From JAISGQ01 sp964500965 (GTDB lineage Bacteria; Bacillota; Clostridia; Oscillospirales; Acutalibacteraceae), in contig CAZCQZ010000001.1 of NCBI GenBank assembly GCA_964500965.1, positions 1 to 64,000 on the forward strand: a DNA stretch of 64,000 nt, given 5' to 3'. Below are positions 7,976 through 15,080 of the stretch, piece by piece. A model generated the notes under the pieces. It made no database searches. It was not told the origin of the DNA and saw nothing but the letters and a program-made list of their open reading frames with translations. Numbering within the stretch: position 1 is the stretch's first letter; each line of letters begins with the position of its first letter. Position numbers and translations under genes: made by a program.

Positions 7976-8805
7976 CGGGAAAGCTGATACTGGTCGGAAC
8001 TCCCATAGGTAATCTCTCCGATTTCAGTCAGAGAGCAATAGAAAATTTAGAACAGTGCGATTTTATCGCAGCGGAGGACACCAGAGTAACCTTAAAACTT
8101 TTGAATCATTTCGGCATTAAAAAGCCGCTGGTCAGTTATTTTGAACATAATAAGCTTGAACGCGGAGAACAGATATGCGCTCGGATTTTAAACGGCGAAA
8201 CCTGCTGTCTCGTCACCGACGCCGGTATGCCGGCAATAAGTGACCCCGGCGAAATGATAGTCGCTCAGTGCGCCGAAAAAGGCATTGAGGTACTCTGTAT
8301 TCCGGGACCCAGTGCGGTTGTTACGGCACTGGCTCTATCGGGACTTCCCACCGGCAGATTCACCTTTGAGGGCTTTTTGAGTGTGACGAAAAAAAGCCGC
8401 TTCGCCCACCTTGAGGAAGTCAAAAACGAAAAGCGCACCATGATATTCTACGAAGCTCCCCACAAGCTTCTCGGCACGCTTGAGGATATGTATTCCGTTT
8501 GGGGTGACAGAAAAATATCCCTTGCCCGTGAAATCACAAAGCTTCACGAAGAAACCGTGCGCACAACGCTCAGCGAAGCTATTGCACGCTATACGGCAAA
8601 TCCTCCGAAAGGCGAATTTGTTCTTGTTATTGAGGGTGCAAAGGACGAAGAAAAGCAGGCATATACTCTTGACGATGCGGTTGCTATCGCAAGGGAGCAT
8701 ACGGAAAACGGCTGTTCCACCAGCGAAGCGGCTAAACGCGCGGCAGTCGAAACCGGAATAAAAAAAGCGGAAATATATAAAATAATAGTCAGTGAAAACG
8801 AGTAA
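7972..8805 (+). CDS. rsmI: 16S rRNA (cytidine1402-2'-O)-methyltransferase RsmI
   Basis: A 277-residue protein of the tetrapyrrole-methylase fold. LVGTPIGNLSDFSQRA, AAEDTRVTLKLLNHFGI, VTDAGMPAISDPG and CIPGPSAVVTALALSGLPT are hallmark RsmI motifs. In characterised members it methylates the ribose of C1402 in the decoding centre of 16S rRNA. The TTG start overlaps the previous stop codon, and GGAGGG lies just upstream. Length is normal for the family. The pairing with a TrmN6-like gene is common in Firmicutes, so this part of the window is ordinary housekeeping. Confidence 0.94.
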   Translation: MTGKLILVGTPIGNLSDFSQRAIENLEQCDFIAAEDTRVTLKLLNHFGIKKPLVSYFEHNKLERGEQICARILNGETCCLVTDAGMPAISDPGEMIVAQCAEKGIEVLCIPGPSAVVTALALSGLPTGRFTFEGFLSVTKKSRFAHLEEVKNEKRTMIFYEAPHKLLGTLEDMYSVWGDRKISLAREITKLHEETVRTTLSEAIARYTANPPKGEFVLVIEGAKDEEKQAYTLDDAVAIAREHTENGCSTSEAAKRAAVETGIKKAEIYKIIVSENE

Positions 8806-8834
8806 TCGTTCAGTACGAAAGGAGATATGTTATT

Positions 8835-9308
8835 ATGAAAACATTCGGAAAAATTTTAATTGCGGCAGCAGCGACTACCGCAGCGGTTGTAGTCGCCAAA
8901 AAGGTTATTGATGAGGTATCGAAAAACGGCGAGGACAGCAAGCTTGTCAACGGCTACAAAAAGGCAGTCGGAACCGTTAAGGGTCTTATAAACAATGTGA
9001 TGGACGGCAAACCCAGAAATTTCAGCACCGACGGCTACGACATCGACTTCTTTGATGACGATGATGATTGCTGTCATTGCGCTTGTGACGAGTGCCTTTC
9101 CGACGACTGCGATGACTGTGAGGACTGCTCCGGCATACACTTCGATTTTGACGATGATGACGAGCTTTTTGACAGTGCCCCCGATTTTGTTCAGACCGAA
9201 AACGCCGAGCCTACCGATGAGGAAATTCAGGACATGATAAATGAGGAAATGGCAAAGGAGCAGATTGATAAGCTTTTAAGCGATATGGATTCCGAAGAAA
9301 ACGAATAA
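8835..9308 (+). CDS. Membrane-anchored Asp/Cys-rich protein, unknown function
   Basis: I do not recognise this 157-residue protein. Residues 1-22 form a short hydrophobic, Ala/Val-rich segment after MKTFGK, either a membrane anchor or an uncleaved signal. Residues 23-62 are a basic helical region. Residues about 67-112 are extremely acidic and contain eight cysteines (79, 80, 82, 84, 87, 92, 95, 98) set among runs of aspartate, with a histidine at 81. The C-terminal 40 residues are an acidic helix. The Cys/Asp segment looks able to bind metal ions, but no known metallothionein or ferredoxin pattern is present. The start follows AAAGGAG. It is 29 bases downstream of rsmI and ends at a terminator, so it is probably in the same operon. 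Confidence 0.75.
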   Translation: MKTFGKILIAAAATTAAVVVAKKVIDEVSKNGEDSKLVNGYKKAVGTVKGLINNVMDGKPRNFSTDGYDIDFFDDDDDCCHCACDECLSDDCDDCEDCSGIHFDFDDDDELFDSAPDFVQTENAEPTDEEIQDMINEEMAKEQIDKLLSDMDSEENE

Positions 9309-9312
9309 AGAA

Positions 9313-9351
9313 CACCGCAGGGCTTTATGCAACAGTCCTGCGGTGCTTTTT
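9313..9351 (+). terminator. Intrinsic terminator after the Asp/Cys-rich gene
   Basis: A 9-bp GC-rich stem (CACCGCAGG at 9313-9321, CCTGCGGTG at 9337-9345) is followed by CTTTTT. It lies between convergent genes and is oriented for plus-strand transcription. Confidence 0.85.
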
Positions 9352-9367
9352 ATCCATGCATTTGCAA

Positions 9368-10972
9368 TCACGCCAGCGAATACACATTTGTCAGCTTATC
9401 CCGAACACAATCCCTTAAATTATGTGTGATTATTATTACTCCCAGCTCCGGCGTATCAAGCAGGCTGTTTTCGATGTCAAGGGCGTTTGCTTCGTCTAAT
9501 GCGGAAGTGCCCTCGTCAACAATAATATACTGCACCTTTCTTATCAATGCACGTGCCAGCGCAACACGCTGTCTCTGTCCGCCGGAAAGATTTTTACCGT
9601 TTTCCGTAATAATGGTATCCGGTCCGTCAGGCAGAGAATTAACAAAATCACTCAGACGGCATTTGCGAATAACGGCTTCAATCTCGCCGTCTGTGTACGG
9701 CACACCGAGCGTAATATTAAAGCGCAGTGTGTCCTGAAACAGATATACCTGCTGTGTCACGTAAGCTACACGGCTATATAAATCCTCTGTGTTTATGTCC
9801 TTTTGCTCCATGTCACCGTAATACACACTGCCTGTATAATCGGGAAGCAATCCCAAAACGATTTTCGTCAGCGTGGTTTTTCCGCTTCCGCTCTCACCCG
9901 TTAACGCATATTTGCAATTTGCTCTAAAGGTGTAGTTTTTATTGTTCAGCACAGGACTGTCGGCATATCGGAAGGAAAGGTTTTCAACCCTGATTTCGGG
10001 AATATCGGAAATACGAAACTTGTTTTCTGACATATTTACTGTGTCTATATTGAATTTCTCCCACAGAGACTTTGAGGCTCTTGCAGTCATAAAGCACTGT
10101 ACCGAATCTCCTACCCCGTTAAAAAAGCTTCCCGCAAGGTTTCCGACAGACAGTGCCGCTCCTGCCGTAGCAGCTCCCAGCACAGCCGCTACCAGCGTTA
10201 CGGCAAGAAGAATGACCTGTCCAACCATGCTTACCGTTGAAATCAAAATCCGTACGGCAATGTTTGTTTTATTATATTTGTAACACACCTTTTCCGCTTT
10301 CTCCGATGCAGTAACTATGCGTTCGCAAATACGATTGCGGAGATTTGTCAGGAAGAACACAGAGCCGCCCATTACCGTGTCTTTATAGCTTTCGGTACTG
10401 ACCTCCAGTGCTTTTGACCTTTCCGCATTTATTCTTTGAAGCTTCTTACCGGTTATCTGAGGAAGCACGGAAATAATCACCACCAGTACAATTGCCGCAA
10501 TGCCTATGTACGGACTGAGCAAGCACAGCGCGGCAAGTGAAAAAATTGCCGTTGCCGTGCTTTCGATTCCCGAAAACACGGTATCAAAAGACTGAGCGTA
10601 AATTTCACCGACATCATTTGTCAGCCACGAAATATAATGTCCGCCGTCCTTATCTGCAAAATCGGAATAAGAGAGGGAGCTGATTTTACTGCCGACCATA
10701 TGGCGCAATTCATTTTTCAGCTTTTGCTGAACCTTGGATTTCACAACCAGAGAAATGTAGTACATCAGCATGGCCAACAGCCAGATAAACACGACTATCG
10801 CAAAGGTTAAAATCAGAGCCTTGACCTTGTTTCCGTCATATTCATAGGCGCTGTACAAATAAGACAGTGAATATCCCGCAAATACAAGAACAAATGACGT
10901 TATAATGCCCAGCAACACACAGCCGAATATACTGCCGAAATTTCTTTTTACAAGCTTTTTATACTGCTTCAT
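9368..10972 (-). CDS. ABC exporter half-transporter (permease-ATPase fusion)
   Basis: A 534-residue type-1 ABC exporter subunit: a six-helix membrane domain (about residues 1-290) fused to an ATPase domain. The ATPase has Walker A GESGSGKTTLTK, the signature LSGGQRQRVALARAL, Walker B IIVDEGTSALD and the switch histidine in IIITHN. It should work as a homodimer, since no partner gene is nearby. The substrate is not evident. No peptidase domain is present, so it is not a double-glycine bacteriocin processor. The start follows AGGAGGTGTTAACAA and lies inside the end of the upstream XRE-TPR gene (14-base overlap), so the pair is co-transcribed and the regulator probably controls the transporter. 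Confidence 0.88.
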   Translation of the reverse strand: MKQYKKLVKRNFGSIFGCVLLGIITSFVLVFAGYSLSYLYSAYEYDGNKVKALILTFAIVVFIWLLAMLMYYISLVVKSKVQQKLKNELRHMVGSKISSLSYSDFADKDGGHYISWLTNDVGEIYAQSFDTVFSGIESTATAIFSLAALCLLSPYIGIAAIVLVVIISVLPQITGKKLQRINAERSKALEVSTESYKDTVMGGSVFFLTNLRNRICERIVTASEKAEKVCYKYNKTNIAVRILISTVSMVGQVILLAVTLVAAVLGAATAGAALSVGNLAGSFFNGVGDSVQCFMTARASKSLWEKFNIDTVNMSENKFRISDIPEIRVENLSFRYADSPVLNNKNYTFRANCKYALTGESGSGKTTLTKIVLGLLPDYTGSVYYGDMEQKDINTEDLYSRVAYVTQQVYLFQDTLRFNITLGVPYTDGEIEAVIRKCRLSDFVNSLPDGPDTIITENGKNLSGGQRQRVALARALIRKVQYIIVDEGTSALDEANALDIENSLLDTPELGVIIITHNLRDCVRDKLTNVYSLA

Positions 10973-12065
10973 TTGTTAACACCTCCTGCTTGATTTCAAG
11001 CCACAGCTTCCAAAGTCCCGGAACGCCGTCGTCTTCCGGTTGTATTCTGCGTGTCAGACAGTCCATTGCACTTTTACCGTAAATGTCATAATCGGGCTGT
11101 TTTTCTATGTGAAGTGCGGTGAAAAATTTCATATCGGAAATTTCTCCCTGCTGTGCGGAATCGTATTCCACGGCTTTTTCCACAGCTTCTTTAAGATAGC
11201 TCCGGGCTGTTTCAAATTCATCTTTGAAGCAATAGCACTCCGCAATGGTTTCAAGAATAACACAATCATATTTGTCAAACCATGTTAATTCCGATTGGGG
11301 CTGTGTACCTCTCAGAATTGTTCTCAGCCACCGGAAGCACTCAATAGCCCCATCGTAATTTCCGCGTTGAAAAAACACGTTGGCATAGCCGACCATAATA
11401 TCGTTGATTTCATCCGGAAATGTTGAAAATGCTTTGCTGAGGTACTTTTCCGCTTCATCTGCATCGTGAAGATAATCTCCGAAAACCATGCCTATCATTG
11501 CATTGTTGATACCGCAGACATTGTATTTTTTCAAAATCCGCAACGCAGAATCTGTATTGTTCAGCATCAGGTACGCCTTTGCTATCTGTGTGCGAATTGA
11601 AACCTCGCTGACTGTTTCATCCTGATTTTGAGCAATCAACTCACAGGCGTGATTTAACAACTCAACAGCCCTTTTGTTCAACTCAGTATTCTCGGCATTC
11701 TCACCGAATTTTAAATATACCAGCCCACTCTGATACACAATATCAAAATTGTTCGGGTGGTTTTTCAACGCCTTTTCCGCTTCGCCTATTGCTTCATCGT
11801 ATCTGTTGTTTTTTACCGCTGTCTTTATTCGTTCAAGAACAGAAGCGGCATCGTTATTTTGCCATTCATACCCCAGCAAAACGTCTGTAGATGTTCTGAA
11901 TAAATCTGCCATTTCAAGAATCAGACTGATTTCCGGTATTGACTGATTCGACTCCCATTTGTAAACAGCACTTACACTGACGCCCATCGCTTCCGCAAGC
12001 TGTTCCTGCGTCATTCTTCTTTCCTTTCGGAATTTTTTGATATTTTCTGAAAGTCTTACTCGCAT
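10959..12065 (-). CDS. XRE-family HTH regulator with C-terminal TPR domain
   Basis: A 368-residue regulator. Residues about 4-60 are a classic Cro/C1 helix-turn-helix (RRMTQEQLAEAMGVSVSAVYKWESNQSIPEI read across two helices). The rest is helical TPR-like sequence (YDEAIGEAEKALKNHPNN, DSALRILKKYN, AEKYLSKAFSTFPDE, YDGAIECFRWL). This layout resembles regulators of the RRNPP type, which sense small peptides, but the family spans many roles and the link to peptides is inference. The downstream overlapping ABC exporter could move the ligand or a toxic compound. The ATG follows GAGGGGCAAATT and a minus-strand promoter lies about 30 bases upstream. Confidence 0.85.
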   Translation of the reverse strand: MRVRLSENIKKFRKERRMTQEQLAEAMGVSVSAVYKWESNQSIPEISLILEMADLFRTSTDVLLGYEWQNNDAASVLERIKTAVKNNRYDEAIGEAEKALKNHPNNFDIVYQSGLVYLKFGENAENTELNKRAVELLNHACELIAQNQDETVSEVSIRTQIAKAYLMLNNTDSALRILKKYNVCGINNAMIGMVFGDYLHDADEAEKYLSKAFSTFPDEINDIMVGYANVFFQRGNYDGAIECFRWLRTILRGTQPQSELTWFDKYDCVILETIAECYCFKDEFETARSYLKEAVEKAVEYDSAQQGEISDMKFFTALHIEKQPDYDIYGKSAMDCLTRRIQPEDDGVPGLWKLWLEIKQEVLTNEAV

Positions 12066-12095
12066 AATTTGCCCCTCTCTTTCTTCGTCTGCCTT

Positions 12096-12124
12096 ATTTT
12101 AACATGAACGCATTTCGATTTGAA
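12096..12124 (-). promoter_or_regulatory. Promoter of the XRE-TPR/ABC operon
   Basis: Reading the minus strand, TTCAAA (12124-12119) and TAAAAT (12101-12096) are separated by 17 bases. Confidence 0.6.
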
Positions 12125-12182
12125 CATACCGGTAGTAGAGTTAGTCGAAAATATTTTTTACTGTCGGTGTGGGTAAATACTA

Positions 12183-12218
12183 AAAACAAAGGCGCACCGA
12201 GAGGCGCGCCTTTGTTTT
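12183..12218 (-). terminator. Intrinsic terminator of the zinc-ribbon gene
   Basis: A 13-bp stem (12183-12195 with 12206-12218) whose arm ends in a T-tract when read on the minus strand. It overlaps the stop codon of the zinc-ribbon gene. Confidence 0.8.
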
Positions 12219-13476
12219 ACCGAACATTAAAACTTATTGATTGCAATATGTAAGTATCTCTGCCGTTATATGAGGTCTTACCGACCACAGCCGTGCCGTT
12301 ACCGACAAGCATACCGCCTGCGTTTTCGACCTCACCGGCGGTCATTGAATAATAATCCGAATCGTTGCCGGCAGAAGCGTAAACATTAAAGCTCACCGCA
12401 GCAAGCTCTCCGCTTGCGGAATAATTCGTCACCACAGCAAAGCCCGCGGATTTCGGAATTTCTGCGAAATAATATTTACTGCCGTAGTAAAGCCAGCCGT
12501 CACCGCTGTCGCCAATGGCAGGATAAATTTTTACGTTCTCGCCGAAATATCGGCTGATTCGTTGATTTACAAAGCTTTCCGAAACGCTGTAGTTATAATT
12601 ATTTCCGTCATTTGCAAAGCTTTCGGAGGTGTAAACCGTTGAGTTCATTGCAAGCCCCGACACCGCAAAACTCACAAGCTCCTTTGACGAAACAGCACCG
12701 TCTATATTGGTTGTGCCCGTCTCGGTAAATGCAGAAATAAATGAGTTGATTTCTGTAAGTTGTGCCCTTGTAAGTCCTGCCGGAACACTGTTTGAAATGA
12801 CATTGCCGTTATCTGCGGTATCGGTTGCGGAGGTAATTTCCGAAATATCCGAACCACTGACCGCATCGCTGTCGGAAGTCGGCGGAGTTATTATTTCGGG
12901 CTCATGGGCAGTGGACTGCGTAGTGCTCTCCGTACCTGAGTTTTCAGGTATAACAATACCGTTATCCTCCGGCTCGAAAATTCCGGAAAACCATATTATT
13001 CCTGCCATTGCCGCAATGAGCAGAACGGAAATCACCGTCATTATTACACTGCCGGTCTTTTTCTTTCTGGTTGCCTGCTCATTCGCAACTGCCGCCGCTC
13101 TTGCCTGAGGCGAATACACATTGGTGGAAACCGCTGTATACTGTGCCGCTCCGTCGCGGCTTGAGGACAGCACCGGTGCGGAGCTTCTTGACGCTCCCGT
13201 AATATACGGTGACTGCATCATCGGAGAGCCGTATGACGGTCTTGCCACCGGCGGCTGAACCGCATATGGATTTGCCGAAATCTCCGCAGGCGGAGGAGTC
13301 GGAGTATATGTTCTCTGCGGCGCGGAATATCCGCCGTAGGGCTGAGACGGTACAGTCGGCTGTGGCTGAGGCGCATAAGAGTTTGACTGCGCAGGCGCAG
13401 GGCTTAAACGTGTACCGCATTTTCCGCAAAACATCGTTCCCGGCGCGGAAGTAAATCCGCAATTCGGACAAATCAC
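12217..13476 (-). CDS. Zinc-ribbon, single-span membrane protein with extracellular domain
   Basis: A 419-residue protein of unknown function. The N-terminus is a zinc ribbon, CPNCGFTSAPGTMFCGKCGT, with two CxxC knuckles. A Pro/Gln/Ser/Tyr-rich linker of about 110 residues follows, then KKKTGS and one hydrophobic span (VIMTVISVLLIAAMAGIIWF). Beyond it come a Ser/Thr/Asp-rich linker and a C-terminal globular region of about 180 residues ending in SISFNVR. The positive-inside rule puts the ribbon in the cytoplasm and the rest outside. The frame opens with a TTG at 13491, but a GTG at 13476 with GGTG upstream gives the typical ribbon start MICPNCG and is preferred. It is monocistronic. Related ribbon-linker-membrane proteins are common in Clostridia, with no clear function. 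Confidence 0.75.
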   Translation of the reverse strand: MICPNCGFTSAPGTMFCGKCGTRLSPAPAQSNSYAPQPQPTVPSQPYGGYSAPQRTYTPTPPPAEISANPYAVQPPVARPSYGSPMMQSPYITGASRSSAPVLSSSRDGAAQYTAVSTNVYSPQARAAAVANEQATRKKKTGSVIMTVISVLLIAAMAGIIWFSGIFEPEDNGIVIPENSGTESTTQSTAHEPEIITPPTSDSDAVSGSDISEITSATDTADNGNVISNSVPAGLTRAQLTEINSFISAFTETGTTNIDGAVSSKELVSFAVSGLAMNSTVYTSESFANDGNNYNYSVSESFVNQRISRYFGENVKIYPAIGDSGDGWLYYGSKYYFAEIPKSAGFAVVTNYSASGELAAVSFNVYASAGNDSDYYSMTAGEVENAGGMLVGNGTAVVGKTSYNGRDTYILQSISFNVR

Positions 13477-13598
13477 AAAATCACCACACAATACGCGAAA
13501 ATCAAATACAGATTAAATATATCACGATAGCTTAAATTATAGTAGCACATTACAGTCAAAATATCAATTCATATTTTGACAAAATTTCGATAAATCCG

Positions 13599-14447
13599 TC
13601 AGGCGCATACCGCCGTTTCAATCTTACAGTCAGACCCGTTCGGCAGAGTACCGTCAATGATTATCTCTCCTATGCTGTCGGCTTTTATGCTTCCGCTTAT
13701 GGGGTTTTTAACGCTCATTATATTTCCCCTGACCGTAGCCGTGACCTCACTGCGTTCAAAGGAAAGGTCGGTATCAATCATTTCGCAGTCCTCAAGCACC
13801 AGTCCCTTTGCATAGCACAAGGGCTGCGTGCCGATAATTTTACAGCGTACAAGGCGAAGATTTTCAGAATACCACGCAAGATACTCGCCCTTTACCGTGC
13901 TGTCGTAAACGGTTACATTTTTGCTGTGCCAAAATGCGTCCTTTGTATCAAGATCGGAATTTCTTATCACCATATTTTCCACATACTGAAAGGAATATTT
14001 TCCTTTCAGCCTGACATTTTCAAGCTCAATGTCCGCAGTTTTCAAAAAGGGATATTCGCCCTCAAGAGTGCAGTCGGCAAGCTTAATATCACTGCTGAAC
14101 CACCCGAATTCCGGAGACACTATATCACAGTCCGAAAGAGCGACATTCTCGCATTCGCGGACTGCCTTAATGCCGTTTAAGACGCTTTTCTCAATACGAA
14201 TATTCTTATCATACCACAGTGCCGCACGGCAGCCCTCGGTCATTTCGCAGTTTGATACCGAAGCTCCCGTCACGTGCCACAGGGGGTATCGGAGATTCAT
14301 ATAGCAGTCATTGACGGTTATATCGGAGCACTCCTTTAATGCCGATTCGCCGTCGGCTTCTCCGTCAAAACGGCAACCGATTACTTCGGCGTTATGTATA
14401 TCGTAAAGTGCTCTCTCCTCATCAAGGGTCAGATTTTCATATTTCAT
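13599..14447 (-). CDS. DUF3737 family beta-helix protein
   Basis: A 282-residue protein matching what I know of DUF3737: LTLDEERALYDIHNAEVIGCRFDGEADGESALKE is the usual N-terminal signature (given here in part as DEERALYD and DGEADGESALKE). The body is a run of imperfect repeats such as NCEMTEG, DCDIVSP, DCTLEGEYP, RCKIIGTQP and DCEMIDTD, spaced about 20 residues apart, which suggests a right-handed parallel beta-helix like that of pectate-lyase folds. No catalytic acid triplet or signal peptide can be singled out, so enzymatic activity is unproven. I use the ATG at 14447 because AAAGGA lies nine bases before it; another ATG three codons upstream overlaps the ribosome site. It is monocistronic. 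Confidence 0.82.
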   Translation of the reverse strand: MKYENLTLDEERALYDIHNAEVIGCRFDGEADGESALKECSDITVNDCYMNLRYPLWHVTGASVSNCEMTEGCRAALWYDKNIRIEKSVLNGIKAVRECENVALSDCDIVSPEFGWFSSDIKLADCTLEGEYPFLKTADIELENVRLKGKYSFQYVENMVIRNSDLDTKDAFWHSKNVTVYDSTVKGEYLAWYSENLRLVRCKIIGTQPLCYAKGLVLEDCEMIDTDLSFERSEVTATVRGNIMSVKNPISGSIKADSIGEIIIDGTLPNGSDCKIETAVCA

Positions 14448-14587
14448 TTGATTCATTCCTTTAAAGCCTATTCATCTATATCGAAATTTCTTTACTTTGT
14501 TTATCTTTTATTTTATAACATTTTCTTTCTACAGTCAATATTTTCGACACACTGCCCTGTGTGTCGTATGATTTTTCAAATTTTTTC

Positions 14588-14616
14588 TTGACAACCGCTT
14601 TATTCGGTGATATTAT
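14588..14616 (+). promoter_or_regulatory. Sigma-A promoter of the cadC-like/cadA-like operon
   Basis: TTGACA at 14588-14593 and TATTAT at 14611-14616 with a 17-base spacer. Transcription would start near 14623, inside the operator that follows. Confidence 0.85.
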
Positions 14617-14618
14617 GT

Positions 14619-14638
14619 AGTTGAAAGATTGTTCAACT
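14619..14638. promoter_or_regulatory. Operator 1 for the ArsR/SmtB repressor
   Basis: A perfect inverted repeat AGTTGAA-N6-TTCAACT that covers the predicted transcription start, immediately after the -10 element. A second copy of this site lies at 15040-15059. The position fits metal-relieved repression by the product of the first gene. Confidence 0.75.
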
Positions 14639-14658
14639 ATTTGTGCGGAGGTAATTTG

Positions 14659-15015
14659 ATGACTGAGCGAAGCTACTCATGTGACTGCGATGTAATACAT
14701 CAGGACACCGTTAACGATACTCAGGGCAAAATGCTCAGCGACAGCGACTACACGGGGCTTGCCATGCTTTTTAAGCTTTTCGGTGACGCTACAAGAGTTA
14801 AGATTCTCCATGCTCTTGAGCTTAACGAGCTGTGCGTGTGCGACCTTGCTGTGTTGCTGGGTGTTACAAAATCCGCCGTTTCTCACCAGCTCAAGGCATT
14901 GAAGCTTTCAAATCTCATAAAATCCCGTCGTGACGGGCAAATCATCTATTATTCCCTCGCCGATGACCACGTTAAGGAAATCATCGACATGGGCTTTGAA
15001 CATCTGCACGAATAG
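14659..15015 (+). CDS. ArsR/SmtB metal-sensing repressor, CadC type
   Basis: A 118-residue winged-helix repressor. The DNA-binding region contains the metal motif ELCVCDL with Cys59 and Cys61, and the N-terminal tail has Cys8 and Cys10 (YSCDCDV). In the CadC group these two elements together form the thiolate-rich alpha-3N site for Cd(II), Pb(II) or Bi(III); that assignment is family knowledge. The recognition helix is VTKSAVSHQLKALK. I choose the ATG at 14659 because GGAGGT lies six bases upstream; the open frame before it starts inside the operator. It is followed by a matching operator and a P-type ATPase gene, the classic cad layout. A cadC symbol would be reasonable but the exact metal is not proven. 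Confidence 0.9.
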   Translation: MTERSYSCDCDVIHQDTVNDTQGKMLSDSDYTGLAMLFKLFGDATRVKILHALELNELCVCDLAVLLGVTKSAVSHQLKALKLSNLIKSRRDGQIIYYSLADDHVKEIIDMGFEHLHE

Positions 15016-15039
15016 TTTTAGTTTATTTTTTGCACTGTT

Positions 15040-15059
15040 AGTTGAACGATTGAGCAACT
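15040..15059. promoter_or_regulatory. Operator 2 between repressor and ATPase genes
   Basis: AGTTGAA-N6-AGCAACT, an imperfect copy of operator 1 with the same centre spacing and nearly the same spacer (CGATTG against AGATTG). It lies between the repressor stop and the ATPase start and suggests a second control point or an internal promoter. Confidence 0.65.
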
Positions 15060-15080
15060 ATTATTTTAGGAGGAAGCAAT

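Noticed and set aside
9028..9170. GAT/GAC-rich stretch in the Asp/Cys-rich gene as a tandem DNA repeat
   Set aside because: The codons vary (GAT and GAC mixed, with Cys codons between), so it is biased protein sequence rather than a clean DNA repeat.
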